Shown piece after piece: positions 21,173 through 33,179 of a stretch of 64,000 nt of DNA; within the stretch, counting starts at the first letter, position 1, and each line of letters opens with the position of its first letter. The position numbers and the translations under genes are program-made. Origin of the DNA: Varanus komodoensis (lineage: Eukaryota > Chordata > Lepidosauria > Squamata > Varanidae); NCBI RefSeq assembly GCF_004798865.1, contig NW_025336087.1, positions 48,256,428 through 48,320,427 of the forward strand, in the 5' to 3' direction. The notes under the pieces are model-generated. The model did no database searches. It saw only the letters and a program-made list of their open reading frames with translations, and was not told the DNA's origin.

Positions 21173-21734
21173 TTCCCATCTACAATCAAAGGACAAAAAT
21201 CCTTGCATTCTGTTAAAGCAAAGCTGGAACTGCTTATAATCAAATGTCAAAATGAGAGGTGGAACGGGTTCAGAGCTATACTCAGCTGCAGCCCCTTTGG
21301 ATCGTGTGTCAATTGGGAACAGTTCTGCCCAGTTCAAGTAGGGTTTGCCATTTGCAACACAGCTGCTTTCTTTGTCCCTGAGGCATTTGGGGAGTTTTCA
21401 TCGCCACTGCAGGTGGCAACAACAACTGTGCTGGCAGCCTCTTCCCTATTTTGCCTCTTCCGCAGTATCTCATCACTCAGCAGCATTGCAGGGAGGGAAA
21501 AGTGGTAAGCTTGAAGGAGGCAGAGGAGGAGGACAGGGGAAAGTGGCAGAGATTATCTGAAGAAAAATCTGTAAAGTGGCCTTTTATTTCCTGAGGCAAT
21601 AAAAGAAAAATATCATAAGAAAATGATGTCTTCTGAGAAATTTTGGCTCCACACTAGTTGACGTTCTTCAGGGGTTGGTGCCTTCCTTTGGAGTCTTCCA
21701 AGCATTAAATTTCTGAAGGGTGATTGCAGATTAT
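21173..21734. other. Unassigned stretch
   Basis: Nothing recognised. The 120-codon frame that starts inside the (TG)n array has no domain. Confidence 0.25.
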
Positions 21735-21805
21735 TTATGATTATTATTTATTTCATTCCGATACCTCCCCGAAGTTCTCTGGGCAGTTTACAACAGGGAT
21801 AAAAT
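21735..21805 (-). repeat. LINE 3' tail, antisense
   Basis: ATTTATGATTATTATTTATT, then CCGATACCTCCCCGAAGTTC, TCTGGGCAGTTTACAACAGG is the inverse of the common L2-type end (CTGTTGTAAACTGCCCAGAGA...GGGG.GGTAT.AATAAATAA). The 5.5 kb copy has CTGCCCAGAGACTGTGGGAA, the same block in sense. Only about 70 bp are left. Confidence 0.65.
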
Positions 21806-22480
21806 AAGACAGGTATATCTTGTCTAATAAAGATGCCTATAATTCCCCTACTCCCCTGGCAGCTCTGCAGCAGATGAATGCAGTGGTCATGGGGAAGATC
21901 ATGCCCAGTTCTAGGAAAGACCTGGAGCTAGTACCGTGCCAACATCTGTGCCCAGATTTCATGGAAATTTCCTTTAATGCAAAAGACTTCTGTTTTTCCT
22001 GCCTCATTGTTCAGGCATTGTATACTTCATTTTTAATTTCTTTTAGTGCCATTTTGAGCCGATTTCAAGGTGCTGAGGTTGTGTGTGCTCTCCCTGATTC
22101 TCTCTCTCTCTCTCTCAATCTGCATGTGCATGCACGTGTATTTCTGTGACACGTCTCTCTGTTGCCTCCCAAGCTGCTTAGGCTCCCTGATCTAAAAAAG
22201 CCCTATGGGAGGATTACCTCATTATACCATTCCCTGCGCTTTAACTGTGGAAAGTCAAGGCAGTTACAGGCTGCCAGAGTGAAGTTGGTACAATGAAAGA
22301 TGGGAAATAATAATAATTTATGATATAAATTCTTATAGCTCACAGGATTAAAATTTAATACAAGTAATGCAAACAAGACAATGGTATGTTAAGGAATAGG
22401 AAAGTAAGCAGATTCAGCTATCCTGTTTTGAAATCACATGAAGTAAAATGATTGATTGATTGACTGATTTAAATTCAGTG
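21806..22480. other. Unassigned stretch
   Basis: There is a short TC run at 22096-22114 and TGAT repeats at 22450-22468. Nothing else recognised. Confidence 0.3.
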
Positions 22481-23520
22481 TATTTATTTTATTTATTTAT
22501 TTAAAACATTTCTATGCTGTTCCCATCGCAACAAAGCCTTGGGGCGGCTCACAAAATAATTAAAACAAATAAATAACAATTAAAGAAATAAGTAACAATT
22601 AAATACAATAATTAAAACAATTAAATACAATTAAAAATTAAAAAGCCCGGTAACATCTTGGCTTAAAAATTCTAAAACCTATAAATACATAAAAAGTTAA
22701 CAGTTAAAATGGGTTTTAAATAAAAAGGTCTTAGCCTGGCGCCGAAAAACAAATAACGACAGCGCCAGCTGGAACTCTCTGGGAAGCACATTCCATAGGT
22801 GGGGCACCACCGCAGAGAAGGCCCTCCTCCGGGTACTCACCCTCCTAATATCATTCACGGAGGGCTCCCGGAGAAGGGCATCTGCTGCCGATCTCAAGGG
22901 GCGGGAGGGCATATATGGACACAAGCATTCCTTTAGATACCCAGGTCCCAAGCCATTGAGGGCTTTATAGGTCATAACCAACACCTTGAATTGGGCCCGG
23001 ACTTCAATGGGGAGCCAGTGAAGCTGACGGAGGACTGGGGTTATATGAGAACAATGCCCAGTCCCCATCAGCAACCTGGCAGCTCTATTCTGCACCAATT
23101 GAAGTAACCAGACCATCTTCAAGGGTAGCCCCACATAGAGCACGTTACAGAAGTCTAATCGGGAAGTTACCAACGCATGTGTCACTGTCACCAGGCAGTT
23201 GTTCTCCAGGAAGGGATGCAGCTGATGGATCAGCCGAGGCTGAAGGAAGGCGCTCCTCGCCACCGCTGTCACCTGAGCTTCTAGTGACAGCTCAGGGTCG
23301 AGGAGCACTCCCAAGCTGCGAACCCTGTCCCTCAGAGGGAGTGCAACCTCATTTAGGACAAGGCCCAAGTCCCCCATCCCGAAGCCCGAACCACCCACCA
23401 ACAGGACCTCCATCTTGTTTGGATTGAGCTTCAGTTTATTGGCCCTCATCCAGCCCATTACCTCAGCCAGGCACCGGTTTAATAGGTGTATTGTCTGCAT
23501 TCCTCGAAACATGGCTTTCC
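22481..23520 (-). mobile_element. L2-clade LINE with 271-codon open frame (antisense)
   Basis: The minus strand is open for 271 codons (23512 to 22697) and covers the C-terminal half of L2 ORF2. Recognisable parts are GWMRANKLKLNPNKMEVLLV, SLGVLLDPELSLEAQV, SRLDFCNVLYVGLPLK, LQLVQNRAARLLMG, HITPVLRQLHWLPIEVRAQF, KVLVMTYKALNGLGPGYLKE and AFSAVVPHLWNVLPREF, with the end FRRQAKTFLFKTHFN. The catalytic YADD motif lies upstream and is lost by 5' truncation near 23520. The 3' UTR is AT-rich and ends near 22485 in the TAAATAAATAAAT tail (antisense). The intact frame over 800 bp marks this as one of the youngest repeats here. Confidence 0.92.
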
Positions 23521-24982
23521 ACCTACTTTAAAATACACTTGATCCTATAGAGACTCACTGAAATGGCCACCAAAAGCCATTATCTATCTAGCCATCCATC
23601 CATTTATCTATGGCAAATACATTCCCACATTCATAATGACTTAGAAAACCATATTCTAAAGGAGGGGTAAGCTGAAAGTAGCTGGCAGCTGGAGAAGAGA
23701 AAGCACTTTCCTTCTCTGACATGGTGCAATCTTTAAAAATAAAGTGTTTGCTAGCAAAGCAAGCACCAAAGAGGAGGATGAAATTAACCAGGACACTGAT
23801 AAGAGAGAGCTATTTCTGTGCTAGACTAAATAACTGAAAGGTAGTTTTGCTCTCTTAGGCAAGTCCCTGGGCAGGCAGAGGGGCTGCAACGTATTTACCA
23901 CTGCCACAAAGGCTCTTGAAATCAATGCCACGGGACGGCTGAGGGGAGCTTTCTGCCATAGCCAGCAGCCCCAGTTGCAGAAGGATGCTGACATGGGCAC
24001 GGATGGCATCACGCCTTCTGCTGCAAAGGTGCCTGGGATACATGCCAGAGCCACGGGGAGGCCTGACGGGAGTATCAAGCTGTGGCAAACTTCAGAGTGC
24101 AGATCAGGTTGGCAATCAGGCAACCAGCCCGTCCGTAGTGGCTCATTCTCACAAGAGGGCTCGTCTTCAGCTGTGAAGCTCTGTGTTTGTTTTCCCTTTG
24201 TTCTACAGTGAAGGCACAAAGCCCCAATCTTTCCCCAAAAGAAAGTGCTTGTTTTAACCTTTAAAGTCTTCCCAGCCTCCATCTGAGGAACGTCCCCTCT
24301 AAAAGTGCATATTTGGCATCCACATGGCGACAGGTGCAGTCCTTCTTCTTTCCCCAGGTATCTTAGGAGCTTCTTTTGAACTTTTTTCCTACGGCTTTTA
24401 AATCTTTGCACAGTATTCTCCCTGTCACTGGTTTTATTTTTGGTTTTACCACATACTGCTGTTTTTATCCGACTTGTGTTATTGTCCCTTTGTGTTTTAT
24501 GCTTTTAATTTGTACGGCACGGAGACTGGATTTACATAAGACATTTTTACCAGTGCTGTTGTGCCTGAGGCAGGGGGGTCTTACATGATGCTCACTGCAA
24601 AACATCCTCCTTGTGCTATTTCTGCCACCATCCCCTGGATTTCTTCAGCTCAGTTACACCACAGCATTTTCATTTGCTGCATTTTCCCCATGGTGCATAA
24701 TCCCGTGCGTACTTTACTTGCCCTACTGATCTGGGGCCAGGAGGAGCATCTTCAGTGGGCTACCAGGAAAGTGTCCTACTGGGGCTTCAGCAAACAGCAG
24801 CAGCTCCAAGAAGGAGATCCTAGAGTTGTTTTCCCATCTTCTTCTTTCCCCACTTCTCCCTTTAATAAACTGAAGAGTAAAGTCAGTGCTGCATCTCCTT
24901 CCCCTCCCTTCTCCTCCTCTTGGAAAAAATAAAGTTTGAAATGTCCCCTTGCTGCAAGCAATAACTCATGAGCCAAAATGAT
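23521..24982. other. Unassigned stretch, with a 25-bp word shared with 51.46 kb
   Basis: A GATA/CATC-like simple stretch lies at about 23580-23610. The minus strand is open for 196 codons (24411-23821) without a known domain. Bases 24016-24040 match 51459-51483 in 23 of 25 positions. In both places the minus-strand frame reads IPGTFAAE or IPGAFAAE, so an unknown dispersed repeat may be present at both sites. Confidence 0.35.
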
Positions 24983-25075
24983 TGTCTACTCAGAAGTAAA
25001 TCACATTATCGCCAATGGCCTTATTCAGAAGGAAATCTCATTGATCTCACAGGTGCTTACTCTTGGGAAAGTCAG
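24983..25075. mobile_element. Possible palindromic MITE remnant
   Basis: ACTCAGAAGTAAATCACATT and TTCAGAAGGAAATCTCATTG are two forms of the same head. TGCTTACTCTTGGGAAAGT is the matching inverted end of the common squamate short element (CAGAAGTAAGTCCCATTG...CAATGGGACTTACTCCC). It looks like one and a half decayed copies. Confidence 0.4.
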
Positions 25076-27649
25076 CACAGCAGAGGACTTCCACTGGCTT
25101 TGCCCCATGGGAGCACTCCTTCCTCTCTTTATGTTAACTTTTTTCTCGGTGATTTTTGTGGGAAAAGAGTTGTCAATCTTCTTTTTTTCTTCCAGTGCTC
25201 ACTTCCTCTGTACTTCCTCATAGATGAAAGCAAGGCTTTTTTCCAAGGGGCCATTTCCCCTGAGCATGTGACTTCTCAAGCGCCTCCTTCTCTTCCTGCA
25301 GTCCCATTTGGGTGGGACTCAAGGTCACAGTTACGGCACTGCATTTCTTGGCATGTGCCCCAGCAGGGACTGTGTTCCCCCAAGCCCCGATCCCCAGAGA
25401 AGCAATACAGGCAAATAAGCCACCACTGCAGGCAGGTGGCCACCAAAGTAATTGCCCTGATGGCATTCACATGCTCATCCATACAATACCCCCCACTCCA
25501 GACCTCTGTCAGATCCCGCAGGAAACAGGCCAAAGGAAGCCAGTAATGTTTATTAAGAATATGGCACTCAAGGCAAAGCTGTTTATACCCATGTGCATAG
25601 ACTGAACTCCAGTGGACAGCCCAGATCAATAGCAGAACAATGCTTTTATGATTTACACTACTCTGGATATACTTTCGCATGGGCCCCCACCTTCTGCGTT
25701 ATTCATCATACATCTTGGCATGTCTTCCCCATATTTACACTTTATCTCTAGATTGCCCTTGAAAGGATCACGTTTGGAGCCTCATCCTTAGCCATTTGAA
25801 TCCCTGCTGTTACTTCTTATATAGTATTACAATCCCTAATTGTAGCTGTGTAGTTAGTATCTAACTCAGTTCTCTGATTCGGCATGTTCCTACCCCATCT
25901 ATTTTCATGTGTAAGCTTCTTTGCTAGGCGTGAGAAACCAGGAAAGGAGCATTTATGATTTTTCTCTCACACCTTCCTCCCTCAACTGCAATGGGACCTT
26001 AAAACAAGCACCAGTGGTGCCTGTGGAGGCCCTTTAACTGTCACCCCTTCCATCTCCAACAGTGACACCTCCCCAAAGTGATTTCCCCCCCCCCCCCCCC
26101 CCCCCAGCTTCATTCAGAGCTTTTAAAGCATGATGAGCAGAAACACTGCTCTCCCTGGACTTGTATTGCTGAGCGTTCACAACATCCCGTCTGCTCTATA
26201 TAGCAGCAGCTGTAATGTTAGAGGGAATGCATTCCATCATGGAGGGATCTACATTTTAACAAGAGCGAATTGGCTTTGCCAGAGAAGGGAAGGCAAAAAA
26301 TAGTCTCTCAGTGCCTTTGTTTTTCCCTCAAGTTCCTCTTCTTCTGTTTCTTCTGCTGCTGCTTCTGTGTCTTCTTTTTCTTATTATTATCTACATGGCA
26401 CGGGTATGATTTTCCTCTACTATCATTATGAAGAGAACCAGGACAAGGTAGAAAGTGACTTTTCCTCAGGAAAGTGAGGGAGCAAAGCAGTCATTGTCTT
26501 CGGAAAGGAAGCGGCCTTCAGCTCTGGCCTCATGAAAATGATCAGAGCAACGCAGCCAGTGGGCTCACTTGAAGCCGCCTTGCGGGTCTGAAGAAGGGGA
26601 GTAACTCAGCAGAAGATCATTCCAGCTCGATGTGGAAATACAAGTGAAAGGGGACACTCAGATGTGGAGTCTGAGGGAAGACACAAAGAGGAGGCCAAGA
26701 TTAGAAGAACGAAATGGCTTGCTAGGGAGAGTAGGGTCAGAGAAGTACATGAAGGGGCAGGAACAGATTTGAAGCAGGACAAATTTGAAATGGCTTCTGA
26801 AATGCACGGAAATGTCACCTGGGGAATAAAGGCTGAGGGCAGCAGAGTCACATTCCCTAAAATATTAGAGGATTCTTGGTCACTGAATTCTGGACCTCCT
26901 GAAGTTTAGTGGGCAGGGAATTAGGATTTCTGCAGAGCCTAGCTGAGAGGTAACTCCAACTGGAACTCCATTTTAAGTACTTCCAGCAGATGGTTTCCCT
27001 TGCATGAAGGACTGGGAGAAATGTCCCTTAATAACACCGCAGTTACAGTCCTCTGCTCACACGCCACTGACCACAGGCCTGAGTAAACATGCATAGGAGC
27101 AAGTTATGTGAGCGTTGTAACAGGATTCAAGCTAAAGTCATAAACTAGAACTAAAACTGTGGTTAGTCAGTGCACTGAAAAATGATCAAGAATCACATGA
27201 AAACTAGCAGAGAGTTTTCCTTTTGAGGTTTTTGGTGGGATAAGGTGTGGCAGCACAAGAAGCCCAGAGGACACTTCTATCTACTGGTTTTGGAAAGCAA
27301 GTTTTCAGAAGGACAGGCATGATTTAGCTGCATGGACGTGGGGGGAATCAGGCAGTGGGGCTTGCGAGCTTCATTAAGCCACCTCCCAACTTCTCCCTAC
27401 CCCATTTTTTCCTGTCATTTGAGTACAGCTGTAGTGGGACTCACTTCTGAGCAAGCACCCATAAAAGCGGGCTGCAAGTGGGGTTCAGGACATTTTCTGT
27501 TTAAGTACAGGAGCTGCTTTTCTGCATTTATACATTGCTATTGTTGGGAGGCACCATGCAATGCAAGGCTTTCTTCCTCAGCAAAAGGCTGTCTGGCTAT
27601 GTATTTTTATACCTTGTCGTTTCACTAAGATCTTGCTCAATAAGAAAAC
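25076..27649. other. Unassigned stretch with a poly-C tract
   Basis: A run of 21 C bases lies at 26085-26105. CTTCTG-rich simple sequence lies at 26335-26385. Frames of 80-190 codons occur on both strands over 24.97-25.68 kb, but they overlap each other and have no known domain. ACTCACTTCTGAGCAAGCAC at 27440-27459 resembles the end of the short MITE noted at 25.0 kb. No exon is supported. Confidence 0.35.
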
Positions 27650-27900
27650 ACGAAGGATAAAGGGCAATAGTTATAATTAAAATGAATGCATCAAAGAAAA
27701 GCCAGTAAAAACACAAATAAAAACTTAAGGAAACACACATCAGTAAGAAGAAATAACAATAATTCATGAGATTAAAAACCCAGTTTTAAATTCGGCAGAA
27801 AATCCGCTTAAATGCCAAAACTTGGCTGGATAAAGGGATAAGAAGTCTTTGCCCATCAGCTGAAGGATAATGGAGCTGGCCTGGCCTTCCCCGCACCCCT
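27650..27900 (-). repeat. L2-type LINE 3' UTR and C-terminal end, antisense
   Basis: The plus strand reads AAAACACAAATAAAAACTTA, then AACCCAGTTTTAAATTCGGC, AGAAAATCCGCTTAAATGCC and GAAGTCTTTGCCCATCAGCT. It is the inverse of an L2-like C-terminus and UTR. The 22.7 kb copy has AAAAAGGTCTTAGCCTGGCG at the same relative place. It probably belongs to the same insertion as 28230-28865, with 330 bp of unrecognised DNA between them. Confidence 0.5.
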
Positions 27901-28229
27901 CAACTCACCACATGACTTGGTGGGGATCTTGCCTCCAGCTCTCAGTGGTAGCATGGAGCATGAGGGAATGACCAGGGGAACTGGAATGCCTCAGGCAACC
28001 CAGCCATCGATGTGGCTGGTTAAACGGGGGTTGCCAGGAAGTGGTGGGAAGGGAAATGTGACTACGTTAAATAAAACTCTTGCATCCCACCCACCTGCCC
28101 AGCTCCTAGTAGGGTTTGCTAGTGATGGGGGTAGGGATCCATCGGTTTCCACAGTTCAGCTCCCCAGACTCCAGCCCACGTTCCCTTGTCCCTGAGTTCG
28201 CTGACGCTGGTGCCCAGATGATTAAATCC
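27901..28229. other. Unassigned spacer within the L2 region
   Basis: This stretch separates two antisense L2 blocks. I cannot align it with L2 or with another family. Confidence 0.25.
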
Positions 28230-28865
28230 AGGCTACCGCTGTCTAGATAGGGGTGCAACAGCAGCAGCAGCTTGAACTGGTAGAAGGCACTTCATGCCCC
28301 TTCAAGAAGAGCTTGAGCGCTCTTCATCTGGTCAAGGGAAGCACCCACGAACAGCATCGCAGCTTTGTCTGGGTTGATCTCCAGTTTGTCAGCCCTCATC
28401 CAGTCCATTGTTGCATCCAGGCATTGGTCTAGCACATCCACAGCCTCCCTGGATGAAGATTTAAAAAGTACAATAGAGCTCTGTGTCATTGGTATAGCTG
28501 CATGCAGGTGTTAAATAGTGTGGGAAACAGATGCCTGAAGAACTCCATGCCAGAGAATCCATGAAAGTCATTATTAAGGTCTTCTTGGTCAAGGGATTTC
28601 TGAAGGAGCACCACTTTCAGGCAGCCTGGGACCACTCCCTCTTGCAAGGAGGCATTAACCGCCTCCCTGGCTCAGACAGTTGTTCCTTCCTTGCTGGCTT
28701 TTATTAGTCAGGAGGGGCAAGGACCCCTGGCTGCATGAGCCTGGCTCCGTGAATCAGGGATCCTGCAGGTGATGGTTGCATGAACCTGGCCAAGCACTTT
28801 GCCAGCATCCTTGAGCTGTACCAACTGCAATTCATTCAGGAAAATTGGACCTAGCTATATTCTGG
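28230..28865 (-). repeat. L2-clade LINE, reverse transcriptase region, antisense
   Basis: The minus strand gives VLDQCLDATMDWMRADKLEI followed by NPDKAAMLFVGA (28489-28292), the AL..CL..V..WMRANKLKLNPDKTE motif. Further upstream, the plus strand reads GTCATTGGTATAGCTGCATG, then GTTAAATAGTGTGGGAAACA, CCTGAAGAACTCCATGCC. This is the inverse of the L2 segment coding for QGS...LFN and the DDTQ region. CCTGGGACCACTCCCTCTTG and TTTTATTAGTCAGGAGGGGC continue the same subfamily. The frame is broken several times. It is the most 5'-extended L2 copy here. Confidence 0.75.
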
Positions 28866-28899
28866 CTGCCTCACCTGATTCGAGCATTAAAACCAGAGT

Positions 28900-29190
28900 C
28901 TAAGATTGGATGGAGGCAAGATATTTTTTTCCAGTTTTACATCAGTTGTGCGCATTTTGGAAATGTACACATTTTCTCCCACTGCTTAAAGAATGTTTGT
29001 GCACATGAAGTGCCCTTTTCAAATGTACACATGGTGCCAAACTCAATGTATTTGGTCCTCACATGACATTACAAGCTTGAAAATGTGCAGACTTAGATTT
29101 CCTCCAAATCTGTGTTTGCCACAGAAGGTGCAAACTGGGAAATCATGGTCAAAAATAAACTGAAACCAGTTTCCCATACATCCCTAGTTA
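28900..29190. repeat. Possible non-autonomous DNA repeat
   Basis: The stretch repeats the themes GTGCGCATTTTGGAAATGTA, GTGCACATGAAG, AAATGTACACATGG and GAAAATGTGCAG, and ends in CCCATACATCCCTAG. The words GTGCACATTTT and CATCCCTA are typical of squamate short DNA elements. No clean terminal repeat can be placed, so this is tentative. Confidence 0.3.
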
Positions 29191-30297
29191 CACTGGGCGT
29201 TTTTCAAAAGTGAGAGACAGTGGAAGCCTTGGTGAGCTGCTCAATGCGTCCGCAGGCTGGCCGTGCCATGTGGCACAGTGAGGAGGCTGCCTTGGGCAGC
29301 AGATTTGGGGTGACATGAACAGGTAGCAATTGTTATTTATTGTACTGCTATTGTACCATTACTGATTGGGATGCAGTGTGGTGTTTACAGGATTTTCTGT
29401 CTCATATGCCAAAAGGACTTGGCTGGCTCTGGGCACTATGCAATGTCTTGGACCAGCCCTGGGCATCAGAGTGGCTCTTTCCCAGATCCATTGAACCTGC
29501 TTGAAAGCCTCACAAGCTCAGGGCTGATGGCTCTGCAGGGCCTACTCAACACACATTTCAGTTGTGTAGACAGGGACAAACAACAACTGCCATATTGCTG
29601 ACTTGATGCTTAGAGTCAGAATCAAGCCACACACACAAGGTGAATTGCAGGAAGTCTGACTTAAGTCCAAAACAGCCTGAGTGGTGGGGGTGGTGCCGGG
29701 GAGTGTAACAGTGTTGTTCCATGAATTATTGCAAAAGCATAGGCAGAAATCTTCTTGCAGTGCCTAACTTTGTGGCATGGTCTTTGCACTTTGTGCTACA
29801 GCACAAGGACTGTGGGGAATGAAGAAAATGCAGGCTGATGCAGCATAAAATGGGTCATAAGAGTGCTTGTGACATTCCTTATACAGTTGTGCAATTCCTT
29901 ACACAGTTTAGGGTCACCTTTTTAGTGCTATGTTCTCCCAGAAACAGGGCATCTGTGAGCAGAAGGGGCTTTCTGCTAGCACAGGAGCACACCACCTTTT
30001 CAATCCTAAAGGCTCTCTGGTGTCAGCAGAGTCCTGTGCTCTGCACATGAATGTATGAATGCCCACACATGCACTGCGGAGGGCACGTAGAAACACACAG
30101 ACACCCACACAGTCAGAAGCGGGGAAGGAGACTTTGAACTTTCTCTCATCTCGGCAATCCTACATTAGGGGTCCTCTGTGGGCTTCCTGAGGGAAGAGGA
30201 CTCTGAAGTCACTTCCCTGGATAGGCACAGCTGCTTCAAGGCAGCAGACATCTGGAAGCTGCACACAGTGCAATGTGCATTCCCACACTGGCAGAAT
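29191..30297. other. Unassigned stretch
   Basis: No gene or repeat family recognised. Confidence 0.3.
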
Positions 30298-30830
30298 AGC
30301 AGCTTTAAAAGACACTTGCTCCTTGGGAGGAAAGCTATGACACACCTAGGCAGCATACAAAAAGCAGAAGCAACACCTTGCTGTCAAAGGTCCCTATCGT
30401 CAAGGCTATAGTTTTCCCAGTAGTAATGTATGGCTGAGAAAGTTGGACCATAAGGAAGGCTGAGCGCTGAAGAACTGATGCCTTCGAACTGTGGTGTTGG
30501 AAAAGACTCCTGAGAGTCATTTGGATGGCAAGGAGATCAAATCAATTGGTCCTAAAGGAAATCAACCCTGACTGCTCACTGGAAGGACAGATGCTGAAGC
30601 TGAAGTTCAAATACTTTGGCCACCTAATGAGGAGACACATTGGAGAAGACCCTGATACCAGGAAGGATTGACGGTAAAAGAAGGGGACAGCAGAAGATAA
30701 GATGACTGGATAGTGTCGTTGAAGCAACAAACATGAATTTGAGTGGGCTCAGGGAGGCAGTGGAGGACAAGGGGACTTGGAATGCTCTGGTCCATGGGGT
30801 CACAATGAGTATGACTGACCAACGATGACC
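30298..30830 (+). mobile_element. BovB (RTE-clade) LINE 3' end
   Basis: The plus strand follows BovB closely: CTCCTTGGGAGGAAAGCTAT, then GTCAAGGCTATAGTTTTCCC, AGTAGTAATGTATGGCTGAG, GAACTGTGGTGTTGGAAAAG, GATGCTGAAGCTGAAGTTCA, AATACTTTGGCCACCTAATG. The ending is CCATGGGGTCACAATGAGTA plus TGACTGACCAACGATGACC. In frame it gives DAFELWCWKRLLRV, ARRSNQLVLKEINPDCSLEG and MLKLKFKYFGHLMRR, the BovB ORF2 C-terminus. Two TGA stops (after VVMYG and after RKAER) look like decayed TGT and CGA codons, and a short indel follows MRR. It is 5'-truncated to about 530 bp. BovB is known for horizontal transfer among squamates, ruminants and others. Confidence 0.95.
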
Positions 30831-33179
30831 AAGCTTGCAATCTAAACCTCTGTCTCCTAGTTTTCACCTGGGAACTAAGTATACTTACACTGATATAGAA
30901 GTAGTTCACTTTCTCTAGTTAAGCTTTGTTCAAAGAACTTTGGCTAATGTGTGGTAAAGAAATAGAATAAAATTAACCAAATAATAAATTTGCTATCAAA
31001 ACCAGAACTAGAACTCGCCACATTTTGGAATCCTTTCTGTCATATATCTCCTAATGATGGCAAGATGGTCATTAGCACCTCTGTGCATGGCTTAAGGTCA
31101 ATATGGTATGATTCATTGAAGTGTACTATTCAGCACATATGAAGAAATTCTAGGAAGGCACAGTGGCACAGCTAGTTGCTGATCTCTTCCTGTAGTGCAT
31201 ATGTGCACATGAAAAATTTAGAAAAAGATATTCCCACATGCATCAAGTTGGGTATGCAAAATTAGTAGATGCTTATGAAACAATTAGCCTAGAAATATCC
31301 CCTGTGGAGCGGAATGATCCGCATATGCGGTTTCTTCACCTTCTCTCAAGGCTTCCACATCCCAGTTTCTTGATTCTATTTTGTACCCATCTGGAGTAAG
31401 TCACATGAATCTCAACTGCAAGGATTTTTCTGCACTCTCTATAGTGCTAAAGTTAGAAGAGTCTTAGGGGACTCTAGAATTCTGAGGGAAAAGGTCACTT
31501 AGAGCAACCATAGGGAAATTGTCGTATTCATGCCTTTAGCATGCAATATAATGAAACGAAGAAGAGATAAGCACTGCATAATCCAACGCTATTATTATCA
31601 ATTTGTATGGCACCAAGACCTACTTAATTCTTGGTGTTGCATTTTTTTCTACTCATAAAACAGAATTGATTTGCAAGCTTGAAATACCTGATTTGCTTTG
31701 TGAATAAACACAGTATGAGACCTCCCTTAAAGGCTAGGAAATGTAACCAAAACATTCAAATAACTAGGTGTGTGGATAATTCAAAACACTATTCAGATGG
31801 GATTATGAAGATCTAGAAATGAAAAAACTAAACTGAGCTACTTTAGAAACTGAGGCCTGGCCATACTCAAAGAAGATGCATATTGATAAAATATAACTGG
31901 CTTAGGAAGAGGATGATTAAGATCCGCAGGCAGTGTCTTGAACCTGCTGGATTGGCATCGTTGACAAAGTGGATACCTCCCACCCTGTTCTTGCTCCTCT
32001 CCCTTCCTCTTTATTGTAACTGGCTGCATACTTGTCCTCTCAGAACAAGTGAGGGGCAGGAGGAACCAACTCCACTTGTCTTCTCCTAGACTCCTTGGCA
32101 AGTGTGCAGTTGATCCTTTTGGCTGGGTCAAGGGAAGAGACAATGGTGAGGAAGAGCTTGGGCCATCTGGGGAAGTGGTTCTCTACAGGCACCTTACCTG
32201 AGCCAGTCCCGTGCCCCTAAAATCAGGAGCCAGCACTGTGAATACAGTTCAAGGGCACAGCGTACAAATATCCATGCTGGTGCAAATTTTGATAATTGCT
32301 ACAAAAGCAAAATTCTAAGATTCTACAAACACACTCTTCCTGGTCCTCAAGATGACAGAGAACAGCCTAGAAGCATAGACAGCTGAAGGTTTCAATGAGT
32401 AACCAATGGAGTTAGAGCTGAGAAGATCTGAACTGGAGGGCAGGGTCACAGGGGACTTTTGCAAACAGGGATTAAGGAAGGGCAAAGCAGGGCAACTTGT
32501 ATCAGTAATTATACATATGAGGCTTGATTGGGGTAGAAAATTTCTTGAAGAAGGGATAGTCAGCCAGTGACAGCTTCTTCCCCAGTGTGTTAATTGGGTA
32601 CTTTGGATAATTGGTCAGTTTAGAGTTCACTAACTCAAGAAAGGGGGTGGGGGGAACTAAAGAGATAAAAAGTGCAGCAACCCAACAATGGCTGATGAGT
32701 GGGGAGAAGAGACAAAGTGGCTTCAGCTTGCAAATCCGTTGAGAAATCTGCAAATGTGGGTTGACTGCAAAACAACCAACCTCCTGTGGTTTATTACCAG
32801 GTTAGCATCTGAACCCTCCCAAATGCCCTGGTTCATAGAGTGACATGGTGGCTGATCAGCCACAGTGGGTTTTTAACTGCCCTGCACATGTCAGTTGTGT
32901 GATGCTTGCATTAATATAATTAAGAAGGGGCATTAATATAATTAGCCTCCACAGCACAGCTTGTAATGTCATGCAAACCTGGACAGTCTGGGTTAACAAG
33001 CCACTCAGAAACCTACAACAGCCAGTGGTACACATAAATCTGATGAGTTCCTCAAAATAGACCAAGTTGCATAAATACTTCAGGGTATGTAATTCTTCCC
33101 ATTCATGGGCATGGCAAGATCACTTGTGCTATGCTGGCTTCACTCAAGATGACCCTGAACCAGTTGGACAAGAAGGGCG
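30831..33179. other. Unassigned stretch
   Basis: AT-rich with no repeat family or exon that I recognise. Frames up to 101 codons on the minus strand overlap plus-strand frames and have no domain. Confidence 0.3.

Noticed and set aside
23821-24411. 196-codon minus-strand open frame as a host gene
   Set aside because: No recognisable domain, no splice or promoter context, and a plus-strand frame overlaps it. Kept only as the site of a shared short word.
24968-25546. 192-codon plus-strand open frame
   Set aside because: Starts inside a MITE-like remnant, overlaps frames on both strands, no domain.
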